A stretch of 64,000 bases of DNA from the NCBI RefSeq assembly GCF_026745355.1, contig NC_079205.1, forward strand, positions 62,296,915-62,360,914, read 5' to 3'. The notes below the pieces were generated by a model. That model was given only the letters and a program-made list of their open reading frames with translations, did not search any database and was not told where the DNA came from. Source of the DNA: Beta vulgaris subsp. vulgaris. Lineage: Eukaryota > Streptophyta > Magnoliopsida > Caryophyllales > Amaranthaceae. Numbering within the stretch: the stretch's first letter is position 1; each line of letters begins with the position of its first letter. Positions 44,984 through 58,300 of this stretch are shown here, one piece after another. A program made the translations under genes and the position numbers.

Positions 44984-45292
44984 ACTAATGTTAATCATAT
45001 CCAAGTACAAAAAGCCCATAAATCTATTTATGCAGTCTAATTTTCATCTTGTAATGGATAATGTACTCCGTCTCCATCGACTCTCCTTCGTGATGACATT
45101 GTCGGCATAGCTACCTCCCGCCTTGTCCCTCGGTCTCTATAGTTGTAACTTGTAAGTGTCGGGTTTTCTCCCTCTTATGCATAAAAAAAAAACTAGCGTT
45201 AATCATATCCCAGTGCAAAAAGCCCATAAATCTATTTATGCGGTCTAATTTTCATCTTGTAATGGATAGTGTACTTCGTCTCTATCAACTCT
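44869..45292. repeat. Tandem duplication of a LINE tail and its flank, 212-bp period
   Basis: Two head-to-tail copies (44869-45081 and 45081-45292) each contain the LINE end from CTCCTTCGTGATGACATTG, the A run, and flanking CAAAAAGCCCATAAATCTAT. Because the downstream flank is included, this duplication arose after insertion. Confidence 0.9.
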
Positions 45293-46019
45293 TTTCTAGT
45301 AGCAGCTCCGGCCCAAACAATATTGAGGCCTTGTTTTGATGTCGAAAGATACGCCCCTATAAAATCTATCTTACGCGTTTTTAAATTGTTTCAAAAAAAT
45401 TTAAAGGCACAATTTCTTCAAAAAAAAATTAGAAATTAGACAAAGCTCAGATTTAAATCACTAAAAACATATAAATAAAATCTCAAACTCGACAAAATTA
45501 AGAAGAAGCCACATTCTTCGAACATACAAAACCTATATAGAAATCACTAAAAATCTTCAACGAGATTATCCAAATTAAGAAAAAATTCATATTCTCATAC
45601 AGAAAACCCATATAAGTTCACTATAATTGTCAATTTAAGTCTAAAAAATTAAATTTTAAAAAAATACTCGCATAGGAAACTATTAAGGCCACATTTTTTT
45701 GAACATAGAAAATTAACTGAATTAAACTGAACTGAACTAAATAGAGAAAAACTAAATTATAAAAGGTAATTTAATTGAACTGAAACTAAGTAAAAAAGAA
45801 CAGCGCCTAAATTATTTATTGAGCCTTTTCGTGTATTGGTACTTTATTTCTCGTTGTTGACTGTTGTTATAATTTTAAGGGGGCTGTATAGGTTGGGCCG
45901 AAAAAGGTGTCCGAGAATGCAATAAGCTTTATCGTTGTGGGCTTGCTGGCACGTCAGTCATATGTGTAATGACTTTGGAATTACTTGGGCTGGTCTAGAA
46001 GCATAGGACAACGAGAAAG

Positions 46020-46310
46020 CCTTGGTAACCAACTGTTTGAGTTCAAAAGAGAATCAAACACCCAAGAAAAACACAATGGTACCATTATAACCCGGCATTG
46101 GTATCAAATTGTTATCAGGACTGGTACCAAGCAAACCTTACTTTGGTATCAATATTTTCGAACAATGGTACCATTATAACCTAGCATTGGTACCAAGCAA
46201 ACCCTTGTCACACGCGCGTGAAATTTCCAACACATAAAATAACCAAATTGCCCCCGTTTGAGTCCACCAAGAGACTCAAACGGTTGGACGCCTAGCCAAG
46301 CTCTGGGACA
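46020..46310. mobile_element. Possible small inverted-repeat element with direct repeats inside
   Basis: The left CTTGGTAACCAACTGTTTGAG and the right complement of CTTGGCTAGGCGTCCAACCG-TTTGAG are imperfect inverted repeats. Inside, ACAATGGTACCATTATAACC and a following GCATTGGTA occur twice (~46074 and ~46164). Family unknown. Confidence 0.45.
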
Positions 46311-47423
46311 ACTGCTGAAGCCATGTGAATTATGAGAATAATCATGCATTCTCTTCACCTATAACATTTAAGTTTCGTATCTAAAAGATAAAACTAGTTG
46401 TTGATTCGGGCGATATTCCAGCTTATTTACTAATGTGAATTTGTTAAATCAAATATTTGAGAGAAGTAAAAAAAAAAGTTATATGTATTGGATTGTGTTC
46501 TTGAAATAATCTTCCAATTCCCTTTAAATTTCTACATAGTATATTATAATATGAATTATGGAGTGGTATAACCCTCGACCTTCAAGAGAGTACATAAATA
46601 TAAATATATATTATTAATTACAAATATTGTAATAGAACCTTATTTTTAAAATTTAGGTTAATGTGTAAGAATATAACTGGATACAATTAAATAGTGTATT
46701 GGTGTTAATTAGGGAGGTTATAAAAATTTTAAGAGTTTTTTTATAATATACTGAAAAGTAGAACTGATTACTATTACCATTAGATTAATGAGTATTAATA
46801 TATACATGTGTACTTAATTGTTTTAAAAGGAGAAGTATTGTGTTTTCTTCGGATAATTTTGTTTCCTACAAAGTCCATGTAGGCGGCAAGTTAAAAGAAA
46901 TTTAAGTTGTCTATAAAGGCGATTTTAAGAAAAAAAAAAATGTAAAATGAAGGTAAGAGTAGTAGTTGTACTTCTTACTTCTATGAGAATGTTGGATTTT
47001 ATGAGTCACCTGATTGTATATTAGATGGTTGCATGGTCTGGATCTTTGATGGTTACGAAGCAACCAAATGAAGGAAGGACTATTAGCAATAGCAATATTA
47101 CACTTTTGCTCGAGCAATGTTGGTGGGCTACATGAGTTACCAAATATGTAGGCCATACATTTTGAGATAATTGGATGTAAATGATGGATCTCTTCAATAA
47201 TTGTGGGAATATTGTGGGATGTAAGTAATTAGATGTAGGTTATATATATTTTCCCCCATAATAACCAAAAAGTCATGGTAGAATAGTTATATTAGTGTGT
47301 TCGTAGTTCAAATGAGAGGTTGCATGTTCAAGTCTTCATATATACGTTTATGTCGATTACTTTGTATCATTTGTTTGGAAGGGAGAGGGGTACATGTGGC
47401 AGCATGACATTTGTTTGTATTGG

Positions 47424-47425
<2 letters not shown>

Positions 47426-47464
<39 letters not shown>
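47426..47464. repeat. (TA)n microsatellite
   Basis: About 38 bases of pure TA dinucleotide. Confidence 0.95.
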
Positions 47465-47466
<2 letters not shown>

Positions 47467-47554
47467 TAGCAAGCATATAATAATCTTTGATAAGTTCAAC
47501 AAGAACAAAGTATTGTCAATGTAATATTCCGGTATAGGCTAAAGTACTACTGGT

Positions 47555-48380
47555 TTATCCAATTTTAGTTTTAGATTTTTGATACATGTATGCATTTTAC
47601 TTCAAGGGTCAAAATATTGAAAAAAAACCCCCTAATTCTAATACTTCCTTCATTTTGAGAATAATGAAACGTCTATCTCAAACAACTCTCGCATAATAAT
47701 AAAAAAAAGCATCTAATTTGTCATGGAACCAAGTATTTAAGATAAGCTTAGTAATTCTAATAGTTTTTGATAATTCTAGATAAATGTACGTACTTAACTC
47801 AAATAATCAATGAATTTATTTGCTAGTTAAGTTTTTTTTTTTAAATAAATGTAATCTATTATACTATTGGTAAACATGGACAATATTGCCTATCAAACAC
47901 GAGACTCCAAATAGAAACATTCACCCATCTAAGAACATTCTTATGGCTTTTAATGGTAGTTAAGAAATATATATTTCCTCTGTTTTTTATTAACCCCATG
48001 TGCTAGGAGACAGAAAGAGATAATATATTGCCAAAAATAGAAACAATGTAAGTGATAGAAAATTGCCGAAAATGAAAAACGATGCAATTAATAAAAAAAA
48101 AGAGGAAGCAAATTACAATGATGCTAATTTGAATGCATGATTTAAATAAAACAAATTGTTCCATTCTTTCTACTAATATTCCACATCATATCATCAACAT
48201 TCATAAAATTAATCACAAATAATAGCTCATCACTAGCCATATATTAGACACGACACGCATGACACAATTCCACACGTTCGACAAATCACTCACCGTCATT
48301 AGTTCACTACTATATTACATTCTCACGTCAAATCGACAATATTTATACACTAATAACAATAATTATTCATCACTAGCCAA
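47555..48380. repeat. Dispersed repeat, copy B
   Basis: The reverse complement of this stretch aligns with copy A (12,850-13,078 plus 14,746-15,350), but without copy A's ~1.67-kb insertion and without the poly(A) insertion at 15,000. The 3.4-kb LINE has inserted at its right edge (48395). Confidence 0.75.
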
Positions 48381-50658
48381 ACATAAAACACGCAAATGCC
48401 TTACCAGCAAATGTGTTGATGAGTCTGCGTGGCTGTTGGATGAAGGATGTGAAGTGGTTGTGCGTGATGCTTGGGCTGGTTCAACTGGGGAGGCTCTCAC
48501 AACTCGCCTGACTTTGATGGCTCGTGATCTCTCGGGATGGAGTGCACAAAAATTTAAGAAGCTTGATAAACAAATTGAGCAGGCCGAATTGCAACTAAAA
48601 GCAGCCCAAAACCGCTCGATTTCAGACGAGAGTTGTTTAGAGTGTGCTGGTCTTGAAAAGTCTCTTGATGATTTGCATAATAAACAGGAAGCTTATTGTT
48701 ATATCCGCTCTCGGGTAGCGGAAGTGAGAGATGGTGACAGAAATACCAAATATTTCCATCACAAAGCATCTCAGAGAAGGAAACGGAATCTTGTTGCGGG
48801 CTTGTATGATAATGTTGGTGTTTGGCACGATAAAGATGATGATATGGAAGGGATTTTCGAGGGCTATTTTAATGACATTTTCACTACTTCCAGTCCGTCA
48901 GAGGGGAGTTTACAGGACGTCTTGCAGTATATTAGTCCTATTATTTCGGATGCTTGTAACCAGAGTCTCCTGAGACCGTTTTCAAAAGAAGAAATCAATG
49001 CTGCTCTGCTACAAATGCATCCCTGCAAGGCCCCGGGGCCAGATGGTATGCATGCTATTTTTTATCAGCATTTCTGGCATATTCTTGGTGATGATATTAC
49101 CAATTTTGTTTGCAATATTCTACATGGTTCCATTTCCCCCAGCCGTGTTAACAAAACAAATATTGCTTTGATTCCAAAAGTGAAGCATTCTACTGTGGCT
49201 GCTGATTTCCGTCCTATAGCCCTCTGTAATGTCCTGTATAAGCTGGTTTCGAAAGCTCTGGTTATCAGATTGAAGGATTTTCTCCCTGATATTGTAACAG
49301 AAAATCAAAGTGTCTTTGTTCCAGGTCGGCTCATTACTGATAACGCTCTCATTGCTCTTGAGATTTTTCATTCCATGAAAAATAGGATTCGGAGCCGTCG
49401 AGGCACTATTGCTATGAAGTTGGACATGAGTAAAGCCTACGATAGGGTGGAGTGGGGCTTTTTGAGAAAGCTTTTTTTGACTATGGGTTTTGATGGGGGC
49501 TGGGTGAACCTAGTCATGAGTTGCGTTTCTACTGTTTCTTACTCTTTCATTGTAAATGGCGGAGTTTGTGGTTCTGTTACTCCTACTAGAGGGCTTCGTC
49601 AAGGTGACCCTCTATCCCCTTATTTGTTCATTCTAGTTGCTGATGCTTTCTCAAAAATGTTGCAGACTAAGGTTCAGGGTAAACAGATTCATGGGGCAAA
49701 AGCTAGTCGCAGTGGCCCTGAAATTTCTCACCTTCTATTTGCTGATGATAGTCTTCTCTTCACAAGAGCTACTAGACAGGAATGCACTCTGATTGTTGAT
49801 ATTCTCAACCAGTATGAGTTGGCTTCCGGGCAGAAAATTAATTATGACAAGTCAGAAGTTTCTTTTAGCAGAGGAGTCAGTACTGAACAAAAAGATATTT
49901 TGGTGGGGATTTTGCAGATGCGGCAAGTAGAGAAACATGAGAAGTATCTTGGTATCCCTTCTATTAGTGGTCGATCGGAAAAAGCCATTTTTGATTCACT
50001 TCTTGATAGAATTTGGAAGAAACTCCAAGGATGGAAAGAGAAGTTACTATCTCGAGCTGGGAAGGAAATTTTACTCAAATCAGTAATCCAAGCCATTCCG
50101 ACATATCTTATGGGTGTGTATAAAATCCCGAGTGTGATTATTCAACGAATTCATTCGTTAATGGCCCGATTTTGGTGGGGAAGCTCGGATTCTCAAAGGA
50201 AGATTCACTGGAAAAATTGGGATTCTATGTGTACTTTGAAATGCTTGGGTGGAATGGGATTCAAAGATCTAAGTGTTTTTAATGATGCTCTCCTTGGGCG
50301 TCAGGCTTGGCGTCTTGTTCATGCTCCACACTCCTTATTTGGGCGTGTTATGAAGACCAAGTATTTCCCTAAATGTGATTTTCTTGAGGCATCTATGGGT
50401 TACTCGTGCAGTTACTCTTGGAAAAGTATTTGGAGTTTAAAGGCGCTTCTGAAAGATGGATGTATTTGGAGAGTGGGAAGTGGTGAAAGAATTAATGTGT
50501 GGACCGATCCTTGGGTTGCTAGTGATGAGGGGCGTTTCATTTCGAGTGATCCGATTGTAGGAGTGGAAAAAGTGAGTGATCTTATTGACTCTTGCACCCA
50601 TGAGAAAGTGAATTTGATAGAAGAGAGCTTCCAGGAGAAAGATGTTAAGGCATTCTAG
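48259..50658 (+). CDS. LINE reverse transcriptase (ORF2 central part)
   Basis: The 799-codon frame has ~45 codons read from host flank before the LINE begins near residue 47. The reverse transcriptase fold runs from about residue 230 to 500: KAPGPDGMHAIFYQHFW, NIALIPKV, DFRPIALCNVLYKLVSK, AMKLDMSKAYDRVEW, GLRQGDPLSPYLFILVADA, and the catalytic SHLLFADDSLLF box. Downstream come KYLGIPSISGR and FWWGSSDSQRKIHWKNW, typical of plant LINE thumb and connection regions. All three catalytic Asp positions (LDMSKAYDR and FADDS) are present. The frame stops at 50658 inside the connection region, so the full polyprotein is not made. Confidence 0.92.
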   Translation: MTQFHTFDKSLTVISSLLYYILTSNRQYLYTNNNNYSSLAKHKTRKCLTSKCVDESAWLLDEGCEVVVRDAWAGSTGEALTTRLTLMARDLSGWSAQKFKKLDKQIEQAELQLKAAQNRSISDESCLECAGLEKSLDDLHNKQEAYCYIRSRVAEVRDGDRNTKYFHHKASQRRKRNLVAGLYDNVGVWHDKDDDMEGIFEGYFNDIFTTSSPSEGSLQDVLQYISPIISDACNQSLLRPFSKEEINAALLQMHPCKAPGPDGMHAIFYQHFWHILGDDITNFVCNILHGSISPSRVNKTNIALIPKVKHSTVAADFRPIALCNVLYKLVSKALVIRLKDFLPDIVTENQSVFVPGRLITDNALIALEIFHSMKNRIRSRRGTIAMKLDMSKAYDRVEWGFLRKLFLTMGFDGGWVNLVMSCVSTVSYSFIVNGGVCGSVTPTRGLRQGDPLSPYLFILVADAFSKMLQTKVQGKQIHGAKASRSGPEISHLLFADDSLLFTRATRQECTLIVDILNQYELASGQKINYDKSEVSFSRGVSTEQKDILVGILQMRQVEKHEKYLGIPSISGRSEKAIFDSLLDRIWKKLQGWKEKLLSRAGKEILLKSVIQAIPTYLMGVYKIPSVIIQRIHSLMARFWWGSSDSQRKIHWKNWDSMCTLKCLGGMGFKDLSVFNDALLGRQAWRLVHAPHSLFGRVMKTKYFPKCDFLEASMGYSCSYSWKSIWSLKALLKDGCIWRVGSGERINVWTDPWVASDEGRFISSDPIVGVEKVSDLIDSCTHEKVNLIEESFQEKDVKAF

Positions 50659-51809
50659 CTATCCCTTTGAGTTTTTTTGAATCTTGACGATGAAGTAACA
50701 TGGGCTCTCACTAAGAATGGGCATTATTCTGTTAAAACGGCATACATGCTTGGGAAGGGAGGTAATCTTGACTCTTTTCATCAAGCATGGGTTGATATTT
50801 GGAGCATGGAAGCTAGTCCCAAGGTTAGGCATTTTCTTTGGCGTTATGCACTAATTCTCTCCCTACTCGCTCTCTTCTTAAATTTCGCCACCTTATTGAT
50901 GATGATGGGTGTCCATGGGGCTGTGGTGCTGCTGAATCCACGTCCCATGCAATTTTTGAGTGCCCTCGGGTTTATGACGTTTGGGTAGAGTGTGGGTGTG
51001 CTGAGATGTGCATTGATGCTTCGAGTTTGTCAATGTGTGATCTAGTGGAGAGTTGGAGAAAGCTGGATAGGAAGAAAGTAATCAGAGGGATTTTTCTTGC
51101 GTGGTGCTTGTGGGGTGAAAGAAATCACTAGATTTTTCAACAACAATGTACGCCCAATAAAATGTTGGTTGAACGAGTGTCGAGATTAGCTGATGAATAT
51201 GGATCCTACACTGCTCGTATTTACAGCCACGTTGCTGCAGCTTCTAGACCTAGTGTGAAGACGTGGCAACCCCCTCCACCAGGCGTGATTAAGCTTAACG
51301 TCGACGCCTCCTGTGCTGATGTAGGATGGACTGGTTTGGGAGTGGTGGGGGCGTGACTCTAGTGGTGATGTGTTGTTTTCTGCTGTACGACGGATGAGAG
51401 CGTTTTGGAGTCCCGAAATTGCGGAGGCTAAGAGCATAGCCATGGCTATTCGGCTGGGCAAGGCCTTTGGTTATGATGATATTATTCTAGAGTCGGATTG
51501 CCAAGTGGTTATTAATCGCCTCTCGAAGAATGCCCTCTTTCTTTCGGATCTTGATATTATCCTTCATGAGATATTAACTTCTTGTATTTCCTTTAAATCT
51601 ATTACTTGGTCACATGTTAAACGTGATGGGAATTTTGTTGCCCACCACTTAGCAAGGCTAGTTCCGTTTGGTGTTGAACAGATTTGGGAAAACCACTCCC
51701 CTCCGGAGGTGGCGCCCTATGTACTATTGGACAATTTGTCCTTAAGTTAATCTAGCTTGCTTTTCCTCTCAAAAAAAAAAAAAAAACTTAATTTCCTAAT
51801 AAAAAAAAA
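48396..51809 (+). mobile_element. 5'-truncated LINE, 3.4 kb, with 16-bp duplication
   Basis: Target-site copies AACATAAAACACGCAA (48380-48395) and AACATTAAACACGCAA (51810-51825) flank the element. The body begins inside ORF2 upstream of reverse transcriptase, lacking the 5' UTR, ORF1 and endonuclease, and ends TTTTCCTCTC with A runs. Same family as the minus-strand fragment at 2997-3762. Confidence 0.93.
50677..51750 (+). pseudogene. LINE zinc-binding and RNase-H-like domains, broken frame
   Basis: The continuation of the ORF2 polyprotein is spread over several frames: VTWALTKNGHYSVKTAYML and PKVRHFLWR (50677 on), SLPTRSLLKFRHLIDDDGCP with a zinc cluster (50838 on), a stop near 51130, PPPPGVIKLNVDASCADVGW to 51356, then SPEIAEAKSIAMAIRLGKAF, LESDCQVVINRL and HVKRDGNFVAHHLARLVPFG to TAA at 51750. 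At least three frame changes or stops inactivate it. Confidence 0.88.
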
Positions 51810-51825
51810 AACATTAAACACGCAA

Positions 51826-52351
51826 CAACTCAGAACATCATACCAACCCCTCACACAACTACACAAGTCACAATCACTAGTATAAAAAACATGTCTTTGT
51901 TAATCTAGAAAAGGCATGGCAAATGTAATTGATTCGACTTTTCTGACTATATTGGGGGTGTTAACCCGTTATTAACATGAATACTTTATAAGTACTTAGT
52001 TTATACTATTCAAGAAATGAATTGATGACTGAAGAATGAAGAATTTTATTTAGCCACCAAAAAAAAACTAACACTTTTCTCTCCGAACGATTCACTCGCC
52101 AATTATAAAGTTGCCTCTTTGTTCTCTGCTTCGTTCTACGAAAGGTCATTTTCTCTCTCCTCTTTTCTTCTCTTTCGTCTTCCATTGATGCTAGATTTTC
52201 AATTTCTTTAGTTCATACAGATTTTAGTTTCCTGTAATTACATTCATTTTTGCATTTTCTTTTCCTAATTTCGCATTTTTCATTTGTCTGAATTTAATTC
52301 AATCAATTTTGTTAATGTATTCAATCAATTTTGTTGTTTTTTAGGTTGATC
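51826..52351. promoter_or_regulatory. Upstream region and probable 5' leader of citrate synthase
   Basis: A pyrimidine-rich stretch (TCTCTCCTCTTTTCTTCTCT, ~52155-52175) is typical of plant 5' leaders. A TTTTTTAG|GTTGATC sequence just before the ATG at 52352 could be the acceptor of a leader intron. No TATA box could be assigned with confidence. Confidence 0.4.
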
Positions 52352-55300
52352 ATGTCGTTTTTCAGAGGTCTTTCAACTCTCTCAAAGCTTCGTTCTCGAG
52401 CTGTAAGTTTTTCTTTAATTAATTATTTTTTAAAATTTTTAGTAGTATATCAATGTTTAGAAAAATTGCTGGAATTTGCTTTTATTTTTGACAAACAGAA
52501 AATGATTTTTTTGATTTAGATTTTCTGGTATATGATTTTGATGATGTTTATTTGATTTGAATCTGTACTTGCAGGGTCAGCAATCATGTTTAAGCGGTTC
52601 TGTAAGATGGATTCAGATGCAAAGTTCTTCTAACCTTGTAAATTTTCTCTTCTTTTTTCTTCAATTCCTTCAAGTTAATCTATAACTATGCGAAATCGCC
52701 GGAAAAATGGCGTTAGTTAAACACAGTTGAAGAACATTGTAATTTGTATAGTAGTATTATTTTTAGCTTTAGTGTGTCTTGTATGAGCTCAATATGAAAG
52801 ATGAGTGAGTATCATTCTTTTAACGAGTAGGAAAGGTAGGATGTTTTATGATTCAACATCGAAGTGATACGAATTTTTAGTTGCTAGGACAAGAACTGTG
52901 AATTGACTACATTGTGTTTTAGGTTAGAGAAGTTTGAGTTGTTTAGTTTTGAGTTTAAGGTTGACATGAATGCTTCGTCAAGCTGATATGTTACATTTTT
53001 TGTGACTGCTAACTGTTCGTTGTGTTGAGCTTATTGTGACTTATCTTAATGAATTTTTTCTGTTGAGCAGGATCTTCGTTCGGAGCTACAAGAACTGATT
53101 CCTGAACAACAGGTTTGCTTGCTTTATTTTATACCTTTGCATTTCCTATGGTGGCTGTTCTTGTCTAAATGTGTATCTTTCCGTAAGTTTCTTTTAGTTT
53201 TACAACAAACATTATTTCAAAGTACAAATTATGTCACCAATGTCTAAAGATTTCACATTGTTGCCTTGAAGATTGGAGCTAGGTTTTTAGTAAATGTAAC
53301 ATGATCTACTAGTATTTAATTTGACTCCAAATTTTGAAGATTATCAAATTGTACAATTGTGTAGTTAATTTTTATAAAATTCTTATTTGATGTCGAAATA
53401 TTCATGATCCATATTTTCTCACTCTATAGGAACGACTGAAGAAAATAAAGAAAGAATATGGAAAGGTTCAGCTGGGAAACATCACTGTTGACATGGTATT
53501 AGCTTATCTTGAAATTATATTCTTATTTTTGTCTTCATCATTTAGTGCGTTACTTAGACTTTTAGAAATGTTTGCCTCATTAGAACTAAATTTTTTATAG
53601 AACTTGTAAGAAAAACAGAGATTTCCGGCCTTTGCTAATTCTCCTGTAAGTTTCAAGGATCATGCCCAAATTAATTCATGTCCATTTGAGGTGTCAGAAT
53701 ACTTGTCTGACATGGGTGTGGTAGGCTATGCTTGTTGTATTGGATTAACAAACATAATCATGTTATATCATCACCAGTCATAACTGCAGTATTTCAATGA
53801 CATTTTCTTAAGCCTATGTCAATTTACCACTTTAAAGTTGTCTATTTCTCATATAGAGTTGATGTAATAGGTATTGGGCGGAATGAGAGGAATGACTGGT
53901 TTACTTTGGGAAACATCCTTACTTGACCCAGACGAGGTATCGTACTCCTGTCTTGCTATCCAAATTTAAGTTCTCTCTGGTTGACTGAGAGTGATTTCCT
54001 GTATATTTGCTTCATTATTGATGGTTTCTTTGTAGGGTATTCGGTTTAGGGGCTTGTCTATACCTGAGTGTCAGAAAGTTTTACCAGCTGCAATTCCTGG
54101 TGGAGAGCCATTGCCTGAAGGTCTTCTTTGGCTTCTTTTAACCGGAAAGGTAAATCATTTAGCTTACTTATACAGGCTGCAGGCTTCTTGTATCCTTAAC
54201 CATTGTTTCACTTGGTAATCTGTTTTTTTTTTGAAAAATTTGCTCTTGTAACTGGGTCTTAGTTTTTTCTTTTCTCTCACAGTGATGTATAATATAACCT
54301 TAAAAATTCTGAATATATGATTTGATCTTCTGATTTGACATAAAGTTATTTTCTCCATGTGGTCAAAGATTACTCTTTTTTTCCAGTTCCTGAATATATT
54401 AGATTGAAGTTCCAAGAATTCAATCTATAATCTTAAACTCTTTGATATTGTATGAGGGAAACTCAATTTTGTGTTATGTCTAAGTTTGAAATTGTCAAAT
54501 GTATTTTGGATACCATTTTTGACATATGAAACTTTAAAATTCACGTGCTGAATAATTCCAAATGTTTGTTTTCAATCGGTGTCGTCACATATGTAGAAAG
54601 AGATGAAATACTCTCGCTAACTTTCTCTTAACAGTTGAAGACTTGAGGTGCAAAATTACTTTTGAGAGACGGAATTCTATGGGTGAACTCTTAGGTACTT
54701 TATGTTAAAATGTATGAGAAATGCATGTCACATGCTTCATAAAACCATAACTACTTATTGTTATCTTTCCGGATAGTCTAATCAACACAGCTAGCAAATA
54801 TTAGGGGTTGAGATGTATGCTGCTATTCTTTGATGTTGCTATAACATGATATCTGTCAAATTCTTCTTTTCTTTTGTCATATGCTTAAGTTGTAGCCTCT
54901 CTCTGAAAACTCATATTCTCTATTTTGCTTTTTCATTTATTCAGGTTCCGAGCAAAGAACAAGTAGATGCTTTATCAGCGGAACTGCGACAACGTGCTTC
55001 AATCCCAGGTTTTCCTTTTATATAGAATAAAATTTTGCTGATCCATCTTTGCATTGCTAATGCTAGTTTTGGTTCCTACTGTTGTGTATTTTATAGGCAT
55101 ATCATGTTATATTTGTATGCTTGCTCACCAATTTTTTTCGCCTTATTTTTTTAACAGCATTTGTGTGTGTGTATTCTGGATTTTCTTTTTCTATTCATGA
55201 AATGATATAGGCGAGACTTTAGTACTATTCCAGAAGTACCATTAGTGATCAGTTATTTGGAATTTCTTTCTTTGGCTTTTTGTTCAGAATAGTTTTCTTG

Positions 55301-58300
55301 TTTTACTGGCATATGCTTCACCTCTTATTGATTAGAAATGCTTCTTTACGATGAGTGTTTATTATATAATTTACTGTAATTGCAGAACACGTGTACAAGA
55401 CAATTGATGCGCTACCAGTTACTGCCCATCCAATGACTCAGTTTTGCACTGGTGTTATGGCCCTTCAGGTATTGATTTCTTTTTTACTAAAGAAATTAGT
55501 GTATGTCCCTGATTGATTACCCTTGCAAGTTCTTGGGCCTATGCTGTTGTTCATTGTTGTTACTGTGTAATTTTACTTCCATGATGATAGTTCCTAATGT
55601 TTCTCCTTTTTGTTCTCCTTGTTCTTCTCTTCTAAGCTTTTCTTGGCAGTGACTGCTAGTCTGTTATAGTCCTCTTGAACCTGATGTACTGCATTGTATT
55701 GATGAAAGCCTCTAACTAATGATCTGTGGTTTATATTCTTTATGAGTTTTAATGTTGAACCCAGACCTTCTACCTTGAAGAGTTACTGCTAGAGTGTCGC
55801 TTATATCTAATTGCCTCTTTCTTTTTCAGGTTCAAAGCGAATTCCAGAAGGCTTATGAGAAAGGGATCCATAAATCAAAGTGAGTAGGTTGTTTTTGTGA
55901 TGATCGCATTTTACCTGCCTTATATTTCTTCATCTATCCAATTGCTAAGGGTGATTCTGATTCTAGGTATTGGGAGGCAACATACGAAGACTGCCTTAGT
56001 TTGATTGCTCAAGTTCCTGTTGTGGCAGCTTATGTTTATCGAGGTCTGTTACCTTATATGTTAATTAATTAAATATGGGGATTGCTCAAGTTCCTGCACG
56101 CTTACTGGCTATTTTTGTCAATTGATTAATAATGGGCCAACTGGACATAGTTTGTGGTGTCTGGCCGTGGGTTGTCAGTTTGCTGATTATTGTTTTCCGT
56201 TGAAGGATGTTTAAGAATGGACAAATCATACCACTAGATGACTCCCTTGATTATGGTGGAAATTTCGCACAGATGTTGGGATTTGATAGCCCTGAGATGC
56301 TTGAGCTGATGCGGCTTTATGTCACAATTCACACGTAAGTACTGTTCAGATCTTTCAGATACCACATACTTTTACTTCAATTTGGGTATTGATAAATTGT
56401 TTTCTTTTGCAGTGATCATGAGGGTGGAAATGTTAGCGCACACACTGGCCATCTGGTAAAGTTTCTAATTTTTTACTTTCAGCTATGCATTTGTGGTATT
56501 CTTTTGAGCTCATGACTCATACTTGAGCATAGTAACACTGACCAGTTCTTACAACAATGTAGGTGGGTAGTGCACTTTCAGATCCTTATCTTTCATTTGC
56601 AGCTGCATTAAATGGATTGGCTGGCCCGCTCCATGGATTAGCCAACCAGGTATAATATTTTACTGCATCTCCTTTCATTTCTTTGGCAAATCCTACAAGA
56701 TAAAATAGTAAAATTCATATATTCTGGTGGTTATATACACTTCTTATTGGACACTTTTTATGAGTAGATTATTGTAGATCTTATCGTACTCTATTGTGTA
56801 GGTAAACCTTCACAAATCTCCACTGAAGATGTTGTGCAAAATTGTGTCGGGGAAATTGCTTCAGTGGACAAACATTTGTTTTAGCCCTTTTTATCCCCTT
56901 TGGGTCGGATCTTTTTTATTTATTTTGCAATTTACAAGTTTTCTTCCTACTTAAAATCTGATGCTTGTGTATGCTCATTCCCGCACTTGAGGGCATGAAC
57001 TTTGCTTCTACACCCAGACTCGTTACATCTTTTTATCCCATTCTTTAAACATGACTTGTAATAGTTTGTTCAATCCCGGAAAATTTTCATTTATGGTATT
57101 TGCTCATATAAGTGGCTGTCTTATCATTTAAGAGCCCGTTCCCGATTGCCTGTAAAGTTTAAACAAGTACAACGGGAGCTGCTCTTTAAGTTCTCTATGC
57201 CTATCTATTCCCTCCCTTATATCATATGCTTGATCCCGTTGCGCAAGTGACCTGAACGTGGTGGTGGTCTAGTTTTCATGTTTGATTTGTTCTTATGACA
57301 GGAAGTGCTGCTGTGGATTAAATCTGTTGTTGATGAATGTGGAGAGAATATCTCAACTGAACAGTTGAAAGATTATGTTTGGAAGACGTTAAACAGTGGC
57401 AAGGTAAGTTGATAAACTAGCAATAGGTACACTTTGTTATTTTTAACGAAAATAGCTATTAAACAGAATTGTAACCCCCTTTTCTTTCCCCTGCCAATTG
57501 CTTCTCATTTTCACGTTGTCCTTTGTAAGTAGTTGTATAGCTTCTTCCATTGTTTCATTATATGAAAACTTCTTTCACTTCTTAAACCATGATTCCCGAT
57601 GGCAATATTGTGCCAGGTTATGGTTCGAAACTTTTAATCATTTATCTATGCTAAAACATACTTCAATAAAGCAACGTCTTATGCTAAAATTTCTTTCTTT
57701 TTGTTATAGGTTGTACCTGGATTTGGTCATGGAGTTCTACGAAAGACGGATCCTAGATACAGCTGCCAGAGAGAATTCGCGTTGAAGCACTTACCCAATG
57801 ACCCACTTTTCCAAATGGTATTTTATTTTAAGATTATTTTGGCGCGCTTTCCTGAACTCAAAGCTTTTGAAATAATTTCGATTGAACATTTTTGCAGGTG
57901 TCAAAGCTGTACGAAGTGGTGCCTCCTATTCTTACAGAGCTTGGAAAGGTAAACTAAATTATCATTATCTTTTGCGATGCTTTTCTTAGATTTATATGAG
58001 TATATTTTAATTTATTGAATATTTTGAATCATGAAGGTAAAGAATCCCTGGCCGAATGTTGACGCTCATAGTGGAGTTCTGCTGAACTACTATGGTTTAA
58101 CAGAAGCAAGGTACCCTTTGTTTCCTCATTTATATTCCTAATTTACCTTTCATTTTCCTTGTAATGCAACTTAATATCCTCTTTAACAGGTTCTATACAG
58201 TTCTGTTTGGGGTATCCAGGAGTCTTGGGATTTGCTCACAGGTTTGTTCATTAAATCTTTTTTGTCGAGTATTTACTCCCTCCATCCTGAACTCCTAATT

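Noticed and set aside
52331..52519. Citrate synthase start upstream of 52352
   Set aside because: The longer frame would begin at a TTG in the leader. ATG at 52352 gives the expected presequence, and an acceptor-like TTTTTTAG precedes it.
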